From contig JBOHWL010000153.1 in the NCBI GenBank assembly GCA_050736615.1, positions 1 to 16,744 on the forward strand: 16,744 nucleotides of DNA, given 5' to 3'. Positions within the stretch are counted from its first letter, which is position 1. Each line of letters opens with the position of its first letter. The translations under genes were made by a program, and so were the position numbers. This DNA is from JBOHWJ01 sp050736615. Lineage in GTDB: Bacteria; Desulfobacterota; Binatia; Binatales; Binataceae. The notes under the pieces were generated by a model, which had not been told where the DNA came from, did no database searches, and was given only the letters and a program-made list of their open reading frames with translations. Below are positions 1 to 7,332 of this stretch, piece by piece.

Positions 1-464
1 TCCTTATCCTCCGAAGCCAGCATATCGACGATCACTATGCGTGCGCCGGGTCGCGTAACCCGGCACATCTCGGCGATCACCGTGGCTGGCCGCGGGAAGT
101 GATGAAAGGCGAAGCGGCAGGTCGCGAGGTCGAAGCTACCGGACCGCAGCGCCATGCGCTCAACGTCGCCGAGTGCGAACCAGACGTTCGCAATTCCGCG
201 CTCCGCCGCCGTAGCGCGTGCGCGCTCGACTAGCCGATCGGTCGCGTCGAGACCAATGACGCTGGCGCAATGCGGTGCGAATGCCAACGCGACATAGCCG
301 GGCCCGGAGGCAACGTCCAACACTCGCTGGCCTTCCGCCACCCCTGAAATTGACACCATGAATTCCAGCAAGGCCGGATCGGTCACCACTGGCAGGGTCG
401 AGTATGCTTCCGCCTGACGCCGGAATTGGCGCTGAATGATGGAAATATTGTGAGTTTCGCTCAT
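1..464 (-). CDS. Class I SAM-dependent methyltransferase, UbiE/methyltransferase-11 type (partial)
   Basis: The reading frame starts at the ATG at 464-462 and runs off the left edge, leaving 154 residues, so the C-terminus is missing. The Rossmann-fold methyltransferase motifs are visible in order: motif I VLDVASGPGYVA (residues 48-59), the post-I acidic turn GLDATD (71-76), a motif II-like stretch around GSFDLATCRFAFHHF (109-123) and PGARIVIVD (139-147). Motif I carries ASGPG where the commonest form is GCGTG, a usual variant of the UbiE/COQ5-like group. The family transfers methyl groups from S-adenosylmethionine to small molecules; the substrate cannot be read from this fragment. It lies 128 bp beyond rsfS on the same strand, separated by a terminator-like hairpin and with its own promoter-like leader, so it is probably transcribed separately. 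Fold certain, function unknown. Confidence 0.85.
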   Translation of the reverse strand, partial: MSETHNISIIQRQFRRQAEAYSTLPVVTDPALLEFMVSISGVAEGQRVLDVASGPGYVALAFAPHCASVIGLDATDRLVERARATAAERGIANVWFALGDVERMALRSGSFDLATCRFAFHHFPRPATVIAEMCRVTRPGARIVIVDMLASEDK

Positions 465-479
465 GGCTCCCCGTCGCTG

Positions 480-500
480 GTCAAATCGCACGAATTTGAC
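480..500. promoter_or_regulatory. Perfect inverted repeat in the methyltransferase leader (candidate operator)
   Basis: GTCAAAT and ATTTGAC are separated by 7 bp (arms 480-486 and 494-500), with no mismatch. The element lies between a possible -10 sequence (502-510) and the methyltransferase start codon at 464, where a bound repressor would block transcription. No regulator gene is adjacent, so the operator role is inference from position and symmetry. Confidence 0.4.
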
Positions 501-501
501 G

Positions 502-510
502 AGTATAATA
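502..510 (-). promoter_or_regulatory. Possible -10 region for the methyltransferase gene
   Basis: On the minus strand this reads TATTATACT, which offers TATTAT or TATACT as a -10 hexamer. It is preceded directly by GCGC, as are other candidate -10 sites in this window. No convincing -35 hexamer lies 16-18 bp upstream. The implied leader would be about 30-35 nt and would contain the inverted repeat at 480-500. Confidence 0.35.
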
Positions 511-564
511 GCGCGTCGGCGCCGTCGGCTCCCAGAACATAATAGACGCCGCGAAAAGGAACGC

Positions 565-586
565 AAAAGCGGCGCGCCCTCGCGCC
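565..586 (-). terminator. Terminator-like hairpin after rsfS
   Basis: On the minus strand, just past the rsfS stop, GGCGCG-AGGG-CGCGCC forms a perfect 6-bp GC stem with a 4-nt loop (586-571). It is followed after GC by only four T residues (568-565). The stem is strong but the T-tract is short, so termination may be partial. Confidence 0.45.
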
Positions 587-592
587 TGGCAT

Positions 593-985
593 TCAGCCGA
601 ATGCGCGTAGGGTCAGATCGCGGGCTTGGGAGCGGTACGGCTCGGGCAACGGGACCTCGTGAGCATCGGTCCAGTTGGCGTCGAGCCGATAGAATTCGCG
701 GGACGGTTCGAAGAAAATGTGGACAACAACATCGTCGTAGTCCATCACCACCCAATGGCCATGCTTAAGGCCTTCGATTGCAAGCGGGAGTGCCTTGGCG
801 CGGTCCATTTGCTCTTCGATGCCGCGTGCGATCGCCTGGACCTGAACGTCGGAGCGGCCCGTGGCTATGACGAAATAGTCGGCGATGGAACTGAGATGCT
901 CAACCTGCAGGACCACCAGATCGTAGGCCTTCTTTTCCAATGCCGCTTCAACCGCAGCGAAGGCTTTCTCCAACGAATTCACCAC
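593..985 (-). CDS. rsfS: Ribosomal silencing factor RsfS
   Basis: RsfS (Iojap/DUF143 family) binds ribosomal protein L14 on the large subunit and blocks subunit joining when nutrients are scarce. The family core is visible: SSIADYFVIATG, then an EG segment followed by HWVVMDYDDVVVHIF and REFYRLDANW. The frame is open back to an ATG at 1057, 5 nt after the nadD stop, which would give 154 aa. I prefer the GTG at 985 (130 aa): the family fold begins near the LEKAF segment, and the extra 24 residues look like unstructured Arg/Pro-rich translation. A second GTG lies at 982. The C-terminal tail of about 20 residues after the core has no recognised motif. It is the last gene of the nadD-rsfS pair, a common bacterial arrangement. 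Confidence 0.92.
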   Translation of the reverse strand: MVNSLEKAFAAVEAALEKKAYDLVVLQVEHLSSIADYFVIATGRSDVQVQAIARGIEEQMDRAKALPLAIEGLKHGHWVVMDYDDVVVHIFFEPSREFYRLDANWTDAHEVPLPEPYRSQARDLTLRAFG

Positions 986-1062
986 GCTAACGCGTGCGCC
1001 CTTGGAGGGGCCCGGCAAAGCCGCGCGCGGGTGAAGCCGCGAACGGAGTATGCACATGCCCC

Positions 1063-1698
1063 TCAGTAAAGTCCATGCCGTTCGATATAGTCCCGTACGT
1101 CACTGGGCAAGAGATAACGGATGGAATGGTGTGCCTTGATTTTTTCCCGGATCCCCGTGGCCGAGATTGGAAAGAAGGTTGTGGAAAGAAAGGACAGGGT
1201 CTGACCGCCTGGATGTACGTAATGATCGTCTTCTTTAATGTAACCAAACCGGTTTAATCCGGCAAGTGAAACACGCGCCGGATCGCCTACGCCGGATTTT
1301 CGGGTGTGGACGACGATATTGCACAGACGGGTCAGTTCCTCGTTTTCCTTCCAGGTGTCGAGTTCCTCGAATTGATCGTCGCCCATGATCAGGAAAAGAT
1401 TCGCCTGTCCGCGCGTCGTGCTTAGGAAGTAACGCACGGTATCGATCGTATAGGAACGCCCGCTTCGCCGCACTTCGACGTCCGACACCATGAAGTGCCG
1501 ATTACCCTTGGTCGCCAGCCGCACCATCTGCAGGCGATGGTCGGGCGTGGCCAGCTCGCCCTCGGCCTTATGGGGCGGCGAGGCGGCCGGGATGAAGTAA
1601 ACCAGGTCGAGCTTCATCGCCTCGCGGTCTTCTTCCGCGGCGCGCAGATGACCGTAATGAATTGGATTGAAGCTTCCGCCGTACAAGCCTACGCGCAT
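1063..1698 (-). CDS. nadD: Nicotinate-nucleotide adenylyltransferase NadD
   Basis: NadD adenylylates nicotinate mononucleotide with ATP to give deamido-NAD, the step before NAD synthetase. Starting at the ATG at 1698 gives 211 aa, the normal family length. The nucleotidyltransferase signature GGSFNPIHYGHL is at residues 7-18, PPHK at 41-44, GDDQF near 107 and the C-terminal ISATGIR motif at 178-184. The frame continues 12 codons upstream to an ATG at 1734, but family proteins begin just before the GG.F.P.H.GH motif, and a GAGG lies a few bases before 1698. The gene is followed by rsfS and preceded by a 289-bp gap after proA, so it probably has its own promoter instead of depending only on read-through from proA. 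Confidence 0.95.
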   Translation of the reverse strand: MRVGLYGGSFNPIHYGHLRAAEEDREAMKLDLVYFIPAASPPHKAEGELATPDHRLQMVRLATKGNRHFMVSDVEVRRSGRSYTIDTVRYFLSTTRGQANLFLIMGDDQFEELDTWKENEELTRLCNIVVHTRKSGVGDPARVSLAGLNRFGYIKEDDHYVHPGGQTLSFLSTTFFPISATGIREKIKAHHSIRYLLPSDVRDYIERHGLY

Positions 1699-1803
1699 GA
1701 CGCCTCGTCCCGCCGTTTGGCCGGCCCCCATCACGTCCCGGTGCCGGGCTTGGAACTCCTGTTTCCGCCCCTCGGCTTCGCGGGAGACGGCCGCTTCATA
1801 GCA

Positions 1804-1864
1804 AGCATAGCGCCAGACACGCGAAGGTGAAACCGAAATGCAATTTACTATTAACAGGTGTCAA
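1804..1864 (-). promoter_or_regulatory. Candidate promoter region upstream of nadD-rsfS
   Basis: The 1699-1987 gap is locally AT-rich. On the minus strand a perfect -35-like TTGACA lies at 1864-1859, but 16-18 bp downstream there is only a poor -10 (TGCATT or GCATTT). A second option is TTTCAC, 17 bp, then TATGCT (1809-1804), preceded by GCGC. Which one is used cannot be decided by eye. Apart from this and an inverted repeat at 1924-1948, I see no gene in the gap. Confidence 0.35.
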
Positions 1865-1923
1865 CTAGCGCAAAATCTCGTTCTCGGAGCGCACATGGGA
1901 ATCCTTCAATCTTTCGTGCGATT

Positions 1924-1948
1924 TCACAATATTACACACTGATTGTGA
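1924..1948. repeat. Inverted repeat between proA and nadD
   Basis: TCACAAT (1924-1930) and ATTGTGA (1942-1948) are perfect inverted arms around an 11-bp AT-rich centre. There is no T-tract after it on the minus strand, so it does not look like a proA terminator. It could be an operator upstream of the nadD promoter, or an mRNA hairpin. Confidence 0.35.
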
Positions 1949-1987
1949 TTCTCGTGGCGCCCCAAGGGGGAAAGCACCGGCCGAATA

Positions 1988-3241
1988 TCAGGTACGTGTC
2001 TGGCCGCGGCCATGAATCACGTATTTGTAGGTGGTAAGTTCGCGCAAGCCCATCGGGCCGCGCGCATGCAGGCGATTGGTCGAGATTCCGGTTTCGGCCC
2101 CGAAGCCGAATTCGAACCCGTCCGTGAAGCGCGTCGACGCGTTGACGTAAACGGTGGCTGAATCGACTTCGCGTGCGAAACGCGCGGCGCTTGCGGTGTC
2201 GCCGGTCACGATTGCGTCCGCCAGCCCCGACCCATGCTGGGCGATAAATCCGACCGCCTCGTCGACCGAATCGACGATCTTGACCGCGAGAATCAGCCCC
2301 AGATATTCAGTGTCCCAATCCTGTGGAGTGGCGGGTATCGCTTCGTCAATCAGCTTGCACGTGCGTTCGCATCCGCGCAGCTCGACCCCGGCGGCGCGCA
2401 GGCGCGTGGCGATCATCGCCAGGAAACGCGGCGCAACTTCCGCGTGGACCAACATCGTCTCCATCGCGTTGCATACGGACGGACGGCTGCATTTGGCGTT
2501 GAAGCAAATCTCGGCCGCCATTGCGAGGTCGGCCGCGCGGTCCACATAGGTATGGCAGATACCGTCGAAATGCGGCAGGATTGGCACTTCCGAACCGGCC
2601 AGTGCTTGCTTGAGCGCCTTGCCCCCGCGCGGAATTATCAAATCAATCGCTTCGGGGTGGCGCTTGAGGATTTGGATCACTTCGCGATCAGGATCGTCGA
2701 TGAACACAATCGCTTCGCGGTCGAGACCGGCGCGGCCCAGTGCCTCTCCGATCAGTCCGGCGAGAGCGCGATTTGTATGTAAGGCCTCGCGCCCACCACG
2801 CATCACGGCCGCATTGCCCGCCTTGATTGCCAGCGCGCCGGCATCGATAGTCACGTTCGGACGCGATTCATAGATGATAGCGATGACGCCGAGGGCGACC
2901 CGCACCTGGGCAATTTCAAGACCGTTAGGGCGGCGCCAATGCGCGATGGTCTCGCCGTTCGGATCGGCCAGTGCCACGATTTCTTCGAGACTATGCGCCA
3001 TCGCCGCGACGCGCGTCTGGTCGAGCGTGAGCCGTTCAATAAAGGCCGCGGTATTGCCTTCCGCGCGCGCAACCGCGAGGTCTTCGCGATTGGCGGCCAG
3101 GATTGGCTGGCACGCTTCCCTGAGCATGGTGGAGAGCAGCGTGAGAGCGCGATTTTTCCGTTCAGTCGGGGCGAGCGCCAATGCGTGTGCGGCGCGCCGC
3201 GCGGCGCTCAGGCGGCCAATGATGTGGTCTTCCAGCTTCAT
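1988..3241 (-). CDS. proA: Gamma-glutamyl phosphate reductase ProA
   Basis: ProA reduces gamma-glutamyl phosphate with NADPH to glutamate semialdehyde, the second step of proline synthesis from glutamate. At 417 aa it has the usual length for this aldehyde-dehydrogenase-fold enzyme. Visible landmarks are the nucleotide-binding ESRPNV (125-130), FDGICHTYVD (225-234) and the catalytic cysteine C257 in the CSRPSVCNAMET segment (251-262). Its ATG overlaps the proB stop in an ATGA arrangement (3238-3241), so translation is very likely coupled to proB, whose product channels the labile phosphate intermediate to it. A GAAGAG lies just upstream of the start. The frame is intact with no missing key residue. 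Confidence 0.97.
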   Translation of the reverse strand: MKLEDHIIGRLSAARRAAHALALAPTERKNRALTLLSTMLREACQPILAANREDLAVARAEGNTAAFIERLTLDQTRVAAMAHSLEEIVALADPNGETIAHWRRPNGLEIAQVRVALGVIAIIYESRPNVTIDAGALAIKAGNAAVMRGGREALHTNRALAGLIGEALGRAGLDREAIVFIDDPDREVIQILKRHPEAIDLIIPRGGKALKQALAGSEVPILPHFDGICHTYVDRAADLAMAAEICFNAKCSRPSVCNAMETMLVHAEVAPRFLAMIATRLRAAGVELRGCERTCKLIDEAIPATPQDWDTEYLGLILAVKIVDSVDEAVGFIAQHGSGLADAIVTGDTASAARFAREVDSATVYVNASTRFTDGFEFGFGAETGISTNRLHARGPMGLRELTTYKYVIHGRGQTRT

Positions 3242-4383
3242 GCCAGCTCTTCAAGCAGAACAAAATTATCGCGATGAATAATCTCGTCGGCGACCTTGTA
3301 GCCCAGCACGCGCGGGATTTCGCCGGACCGTTTGCCTTTGACCTTTAGCACATCGGCGGACGGGTAATTCACCAGCCCGCGTCCAAACTCGACGCCTTCG
3401 CTATCGAACAGGCTGACACAATCGCCGCTGGCGAATTCACCGCTGACCTCGAGGATGCCGGAGGCGAGCAGGCTGCGGCCCTTCTTGCGCAAGGCTTCGG
3501 CGGCGCCGCGATCGACCGCGAGCTTTCCCGACGGACGCAGGGCAAACGCGATCCAGTGTTTGCGGCTTTTCAGCCGGATGCGCGCGGGTAATATCAGCGT
3601 GCCGATTTCCTTTTTCGGGTCGAGTGAAGTAATTAACGCATTGTCTTCCCGGCCGGGCGCAATAATGACGCTGACACCGGCGCGTGCCGCTTGCCGCGCC
3701 GCCTTGAGTTTGGTCGCCATCCCGCCGCTGCCAAGCGGTCCCGCGCTTTCGCCCACCAGGCCGCGCATTCCCGCCTCGGGATCGGTGATTATCGGAATCA
3801 GGCGTGCGGCTGGATTTTTGCGCGGGTCTCCGGTCAGGACGCCAGCTACGTCGCTCAGGATTACCAGCAATTGCGCCTGCACCATGCCGGCCACCAGCGA
3901 AGAAAGCACATCGTTGTCGCCCATGCGAATTTCTTCAACGGCGACAGTGTCGTTCTCGTTAATGATCGGAATCACGCCGGCGGCAATCAGGGTCACGATC
4001 GTGTGGGTGGCGTTGAGGCGCCGCTTGCGCTCGGCCAAATCCTGATGGGTGAGCAAAATTTGCGCGACGGTACGTCCGCGTTCGGCAAAAGCCGCGGCCC
4101 ATTGCCGCATCAATTCGATTTGGCCCGTAGCCGCGGCGGCCTGACGATCGGCGATGGTGGTGCCGCGCAATTTCCCCAGCCGCGCGCGCCCGGCCGCGAT
4201 CGCGCCCGAAGTCACCAGCACGATTTCGCGGCCGTCGCCGATGAGCGCGTCAATTTGGCGCGCCAGATTATCTATCACGGAAAAACGCAGTCCATCCGCG
4301 TCGGAAAGCACCGCACTGCCGACTTTGACCACCAGCCGCCGCACCGTCGCCAGCGTCGCGGATTTATAACTCACTTGAGGCAT
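3238..4383 (-). CDS. proB: Glutamate 5-kinase ProB with PUA domain
   Basis: ProB phosphorylates the gamma-carboxyl of glutamate, the first committed and normally proline-inhibited step of proline synthesis. The 381-aa protein has the amino acid kinase domain: VVKVGSAVL near residues 18-26, TSG at 58-60, INENDTVAVEEIRMGDND (141-158) and GSGGMATKLKAA (218-229). A C-terminal PUA domain follows from roughly 280 to 360, as in the long form of the enzyme. The ATG at 4383 overlaps the last 20 bp of obg and has no obvious Shine-Dalgarno, so it probably relies on coupling to obg translation. It sits between obg and proA as in many deltaproteobacteria-like genomes. Feedback inhibition is expected from the family, not shown by the sequence. 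Confidence 0.97.
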   Translation of the reverse strand: MPQVSYKSATLATVRRLVVKVGSAVLSDADGLRFSVIDNLARQIDALIGDGREIVLVTSGAIAAGRARLGKLRGTTIADRQAAAATGQIELMRQWAAAFAERGRTVAQILLTHQDLAERKRRLNATHTIVTLIAAGVIPIINENDTVAVEEIRMGDNDVLSSLVAGMVQAQLLVILSDVAGVLTGDPRKNPAARLIPIITDPEAGMRGLVGESAGPLGSGGMATKLKAARQAARAGVSVIIAPGREDNALITSLDPKKEIGTLILPARIRLKSRKHWIAFALRPSGKLAVDRGAAEALRKKGRSLLASGILEVSGEFASGDCVSLFDSEGVEFGRGLVNYPSADVLKVKGKRSGEIPRVLGYKVADEIIHRDNFVLLEELA

Positions 4384-5383
4384 TCGCCCGAGGTTCTTGC
4401 GGCCGCAGTTCGCGTGCGATCGCGCTAATCAACGGCGCCAGCCCGCTGCGCGCCTGTGCCGAGATGACCAACACCTCAAGCCTCGCGTATCGACGCATCG
4501 CGCCAGCCGCCGCTTCCGCCTCGGCGGGCGCCACGAGGTCCGCCTTGTTGAGCGCGATCAAGGCCGGGCGCTCGGCCAATTCCTGATCGAAGGCCGCCAT
4601 TTCATGCCGCACCGTCGCGAAATCGCGCTCCGGGTCCCCGGTGAGATCGAGCACGAAGACCAACAGGCGCGTGCGCTTCAAATGACGCAGGAAGCGAACA
4701 CCGAGCCCATGACCCAGATGCGCGCCCTCGATCAGTCCGGGAATGTCGGCGAGGCTGAAGGCTTCTTCAGCGGAAACTTGAACGCGGCCGAGATTGGGCG
4801 TCAACGTGGTGAAAGGATAGGGCGCGATTTTTGGACGAGCGGCGCTGAGCGCCGTCAACAGGGTCGATTTGCCCGCGTTTGGCAATCCGACCAATCCGGC
4901 TTCCGCCACCAACCGAAGTTCGATACGTATCCAGCGTTGCTCGCCCGCCGTGCCCGGCGTCGCGATGCGCGGCGCGCGCCGAGTCGAACTGACAAAATGC
5001 ATATTGCCCAGACCGCCCTCACCGGCGTGCGCGATCACCGCGCGTTGGCCACTCAGCACCAAATCGGCCAGGCGCTCGCCCGTCTCGTCATCGAAGACCA
5101 TCGTGCCGGGCGGCACTTTCACCACCAAATCGTCGCCCTTATGGCCATACTGCTGTTTGCCCCGGCCCGGTTCGCCGTCGCGCGCGATCAGGCGCGGCCG
5201 GTATTTGAAATCGAGCAGCGTTGACATCCCTTCGTCCACTTCAAAGACGACCTCGCCGCCCCGCCCGCCGTCGCCGCCCGCCGGTCCGCCAAACGGACGA
5301 TATTTCTCACGCAGAAAGGCGATGGCGCCGTTACCACCTTTCCCGGCGCGCACGTAAACCCGGGCCTCATCGATGAATTTCAT
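4364..5383 (-). CDS. obg: GTPase Obg/CgtA, ribosome assembly
   Basis: Obg is an essential GTPase that binds the 50S subunit late in assembly and links ribosome production to stress signalling. The glycine-rich Obg fold covers residues 1 to about 158 (KGGNGA, GGPAGGDGGRGG). The G domain follows: G1 GLPNAGKS (166-173), switch FTTLTPNLG (191-199), G3 DIPG (213-216), G4 NKAD (279-282) and G5 SAQ (308-310). At 339 aa it is the short form and lacks the C-terminal OCT domain found in longer homologues. The start codon has no evident Shine-Dalgarno in the 17 bases upstream. The gene lies 74 bp after the F420-type oxidoreductase and overlaps proB by 20 bp. Identity is certain. Confidence 0.97.
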   Translation of the reverse strand: MKFIDEARVYVRAGKGGNGAIAFLREKYRPFGGPAGGDGGRGGEVVFEVDEGMSTLLDFKYRPRLIARDGEPGRGKQQYGHKGDDLVVKVPPGTMVFDDETGERLADLVLSGQRAVIAHAGEGGLGNMHFVSSTRRAPRIATPGTAGEQRWIRIELRLVAEAGLVGLPNAGKSTLLTALSAARPKIAPYPFTTLTPNLGRVQVSAEEAFSLADIPGLIEGAHLGHGLGVRFLRHLKRTRLLVFVLDLTGDPERDFATVRHEMAAFDQELAERPALIALNKADLVAPAEAEAAAGAMRRYARLEVLVISAQARSGLAPLISAIARELRPQEPRANASSEL

Positions 5384-5457
5384 GGTTCGTAACGATGGCG
5401 ACAGCTCGCGCGGCGCCGCCGTTTATCGGAGTCTCCGCCGGGAATGGTGTGGACGCG

Positions 5458-6486
5458 TCATAGGCACAACTCCGCCAACAGACGCAACGCCTGCGGTTGT
5501 GAAGTGCCGATCAGCAGCGAGGTCACGGGTGAACGCTTCCAATACTCAAGCCGTTCCTTGATCCTCTCGCGCGGCCCAACCAGGGCGACTTCATCGACCA
5601 ATTCATCCGGAACCAGCGCGGCCGCTTCATTTTTCTTCCCGGACAAATACAGGTCTTGCAAGGCCGTGGCGAGTTCGTCATAGCCGAAGTTGCGCAGATA
5701 GCTGTTGTAGAAGTTCTTGTTGCGGGCCCCCATCCCGCCGACGTAAAGCGCGAGATTCGCCTTGATCGGCGCGCGGCATTTCTCCAGATCATCGCCGAGA
5801 ACGCAGGTCACGTAGGGGGCGAAGTCGAAATTGTCCAGGCTCTTGCCACCAGCTTTTTTGAAGCCCGCTTCCAGATGAGGCTGATAGAGCCGGCCGTACC
5901 ATGACGGACTCATCCAGACCGGCAACAAGCCGTCGGCCAATTCGCCGCTGAGCTCGATTCCCTTGGGGCTGATGGACGCTGTGTAGATTTTCATATCGGG
6001 GCGTCCGTGCAGGATCGACTTGAGCGGCTTGCCCAGTCCGCTCGCGCCCGGTCCGCGATAGGGAATCTGATATTCATGGCCGTCGAAGGAAAGCGGTTCC
6101 TCCCGCACGAGGATCTTGCGCATGATGGCGATATATTCGCGATAGCGCTGGAGCGGCTTGCCGTACGCGACGCCGTGCCAGCCCTCCACCACCTGCGGAT
6201 TCGACGGTCCGAGCCCGACAATGAAGCGCCCGCCGGACAGCCCGTCGAGTGTCATCGCGGTCATCGCCGCCATCGCGGGCGTGCGCGCATGCATCTGCAT
6301 GATGCCGGCGCCGAGTTTGATTTTACTGGTCAGCGCGCCGACCCAGGAAAGAAACGTGATCACGTCGGAGCCATAGGCTTCGCCCGTCCATACCGAATCG
6401 AAACCCAGCCGTTCCGCTTCCCGGATAAGATTGACAGTCTCATTCATGCGCGGTCCCGAATATCCGGTCACCAAACCTAGTCGCAT
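5458..6486 (-). CDS. LLM class F420-dependent oxidoreductase
   Basis: This luciferase-like TIM-barrel protein (342 aa) matches the family usually annotated as F420-dependent LLM oxidoreductase. It opens with MRLGLVTGYSG, then REAERLGFDSVWTGEAYG near residues 22-39, and has the GLGPSNPQVVEGWHG loop typical of F420-using members near the middle of the N-terminal half. The family moves hydride between F420 and diverse substrates; the substrate is unknown. The frame extends 17 codons further upstream, but the ATG at 6486 is chosen because a strong AGGAGG (6499-6494) sits 7 nt before it and the protein aligns from there. It is inserted between rpmA and obg, behind the rpmA terminator, in a block that usually lacks such a gene. 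F420 use is inferred from family resemblance. Confidence 0.88.
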   Translation of the reverse strand: MRLGLVTGYSGPRMNETVNLIREAERLGFDSVWTGEAYGSDVITFLSWVGALTSKIKLGAGIMQMHARTPAMAAMTAMTLDGLSGGRFIVGLGPSNPQVVEGWHGVAYGKPLQRYREYIAIMRKILVREEPLSFDGHEYQIPYRGPGASGLGKPLKSILHGRPDMKIYTASISPKGIELSGELADGLLPVWMSPSWYGRLYQPHLEAGFKKAGGKSLDNFDFAPYVTCVLGDDLEKCRAPIKANLALYVGGMGARNKNFYNSYLRNFGYDELATALQDLYLSGKKNEAAALVPDELVDEVALVGPRERIKERLEYWKRSPVTSLLIGTSQPQALRLLAELCL

Positions 6487-6493
6487 CGCGATT

Positions 6494-6513
6494 CCTCCTA
6501 GCGCCCGAGTATA
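6494..6513 (-). promoter_or_regulatory. Candidate -10 and Shine-Dalgarno of the F420-type oxidoreductase gene
   Basis: Right after the rpmA terminator the minus strand has TATACT (6513-6508), preceded by GCGC, and then AGGAGG (6499-6494) before the ATG at 6486. No good -35 hexamer is visible 16-18 bp upstream; that stretch is the terminator stem itself. The ribosome binding site is convincing and decides the start codon; the promoter is only plausible. Confidence 0.45.
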
Positions 6514-6524
6514 GCGCCGAAACG

Positions 6525-6554
6525 AAAAAAGCCCCACGGCGCACCGCAGGGCTT
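6525..6554 (-). terminator. Intrinsic terminator after rpmA
   Basis: On the minus strand, an 11-bp stem (6554-6544 pairing with 6539-6529, two G-U pairs, no mismatch) closes a TGCG tetraloop. It is followed at once by a run of T residues (6530-6525, the first two shared with the stem). It lies 22 bp past the rpmA stop. This is a textbook Rho-independent terminator and closes the rplU-rpmA unit. Confidence 0.88.
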
Positions 6555-6576
6555 GGTATTGCGGATTAACCAGTTA

Positions 6577-6888
6577 TCAGGATACGGCCGCTTCCGCCGT
6601 TGCGCCGGATTCATCGGGTGCGGAGGTGGCAGTGGACAGCGGTTCGACGCTCACGCGATGTTTGACGCGGCGAAAGGTTTCATAATGGACCACGCCGTCA
6701 ACCTTCGCATAGATAGTGAAATCACGGCCCATCCCAACGTTTTGTCCGGGATGAACGCGCGTGCCGAGCTGGCGTACCAATATGTTGCCGGCCTTCACCG
6801 TCTGACCCGCGTAGATTTTGATCCCGCGGCGCTGCCCCGGACTGTCGCGCCCGTTGCGCGTTGAGCCTTGTCCCTTCTTATGAGCCAC
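6577..6888 (-). CDS. rpmA: 50S ribosomal protein L27
   Basis: L27 sits at the peptidyl transferase centre of the large subunit, where its N-terminus reaches the tRNA acceptor ends. The 103-aa product begins with the family sequence MAHKKGQGSTRNGRDS, has GQTVKAGNILVRQLGTRVHPG in the middle and FTIYAKVDGVVHYE near residues 57-70. The start codon is GTG at 6888, supported by GGAGGA 8 nt upstream. There is no Firmicutes-type cleavable N-terminal extension. The protein is longer than the usual 85 or so residues because of a Ser/Ala/Thr-rich C-terminal tail. It follows rplU by 47 bp and ends just before a strong terminator. Confidence 0.97.
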   Translation of the reverse strand: MAHKKGQGSTRNGRDSPGQRRGIKIYAGQTVKAGNILVRQLGTRVHPGQNVGMGRDFTIYAKVDGVVHYETFRRVKHRVSVEPLSTATSAPDESGATAEAAVS

Positions 6889-6935
6889 GAGTTAAGTCCT
6901 CCGGAAAAGATTTAGTGCGAGGGAAACTCCCGAGC

Positions 6936-7313
6936 CTACTCGCCGCCATTGATATCTTCCGCCGCAGGCTCTGGCGTATTGCTTGCCGCCGGAATGAGTC
7001 CTTGCGAAGAGATTTCTTCGATGCGCAACACGGTAAGTTCCTGGCGATGGCCGCGCTTGCGACGATAATTTTTGCGCCGCTTTTTCTTGAACACCAGGAT
7101 CTTGGTGCCGCGCGGTTGCTGCACGATTTTGGCCCGCACCGCCGCGTTGGGCACGATTGGTGTCCCAACCGTCGAAGCGTCGCTGTCGCCGATCGCGAGC
7201 ACTTCCGTCAATGAAACTTCAGCGCCGACCTCGCCCGGGATCCGCTCGACCACAATTTGGTCGCCCGTGCCGACGCGGTACTGCTTCCCGCCAGTTTTTA
7301 CGATTGCAAACAT
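6936..7313 (-). CDS. rplU: 50S ribosomal protein L21
   Basis: L21 is a beta-barrel protein that binds 23S rRNA in the large subunit. The 125-aa product begins MFAIVKTGGKQYRV, carries GDQIVVERIPGEVGAEV near residues 17-33 and ends its core with the basic FKKKRRKNYRRKRGHRQ segment (about 75-91) characteristic of L21. A roughly 25-residue acidic, Pro/Ala-rich tail follows the core. It is the first gene of the rplU-rpmA unit. The ATG at 7313 has no Shine-Dalgarno and lies about 13 nt after the predicted transcription start, giving a very short leader. Confidence 0.96.
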   Translation of the reverse strand: MFAIVKTGGKQYRVGTGDQIVVERIPGEVGAEVSLTEVLAIGDSDASTVGTPIVPNAAVRAKIVQQPRGTKILVFKKKRRKNYRRKRGHRQELTVLRIEEISSQGLIPAASNTPEPAAEDINGGE

Positions 7314-7332
7314 GAGAAAACCGGAATCATTC

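Noticed and set aside
626..1069. 147-aa plus-strand open frame opposite rsfS
   Set aside because: It lies entirely antisense to a clear rsfS gene, has no family features or ribosome binding site, and is the kind of frame expected in GC-rich DNA.
1955..1975. GC-rich hairpin-like sequence just after the proA stop
   Set aside because: The stem is short and irregular with no following T-tract on the minus strand, so a terminator call is not justified.
3691..5224. Two long plus-strand frames (245 and 275 aa) opposite proB and obg
   Set aside because: Both are antisense to well-identified essential genes, rich in Arg, His and Gln in the way typical of shadow frames, and show no domain.
6071..6221. 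Search for mobile elements, CRISPR arrays and tRNA genes across the window
   Set aside because: I saw no transposase, terminal inverted repeats with target duplication, spaced identical long repeats or tRNA cloverleaf anywhere; coordinates given only as a placeholder for a whole-window negative.
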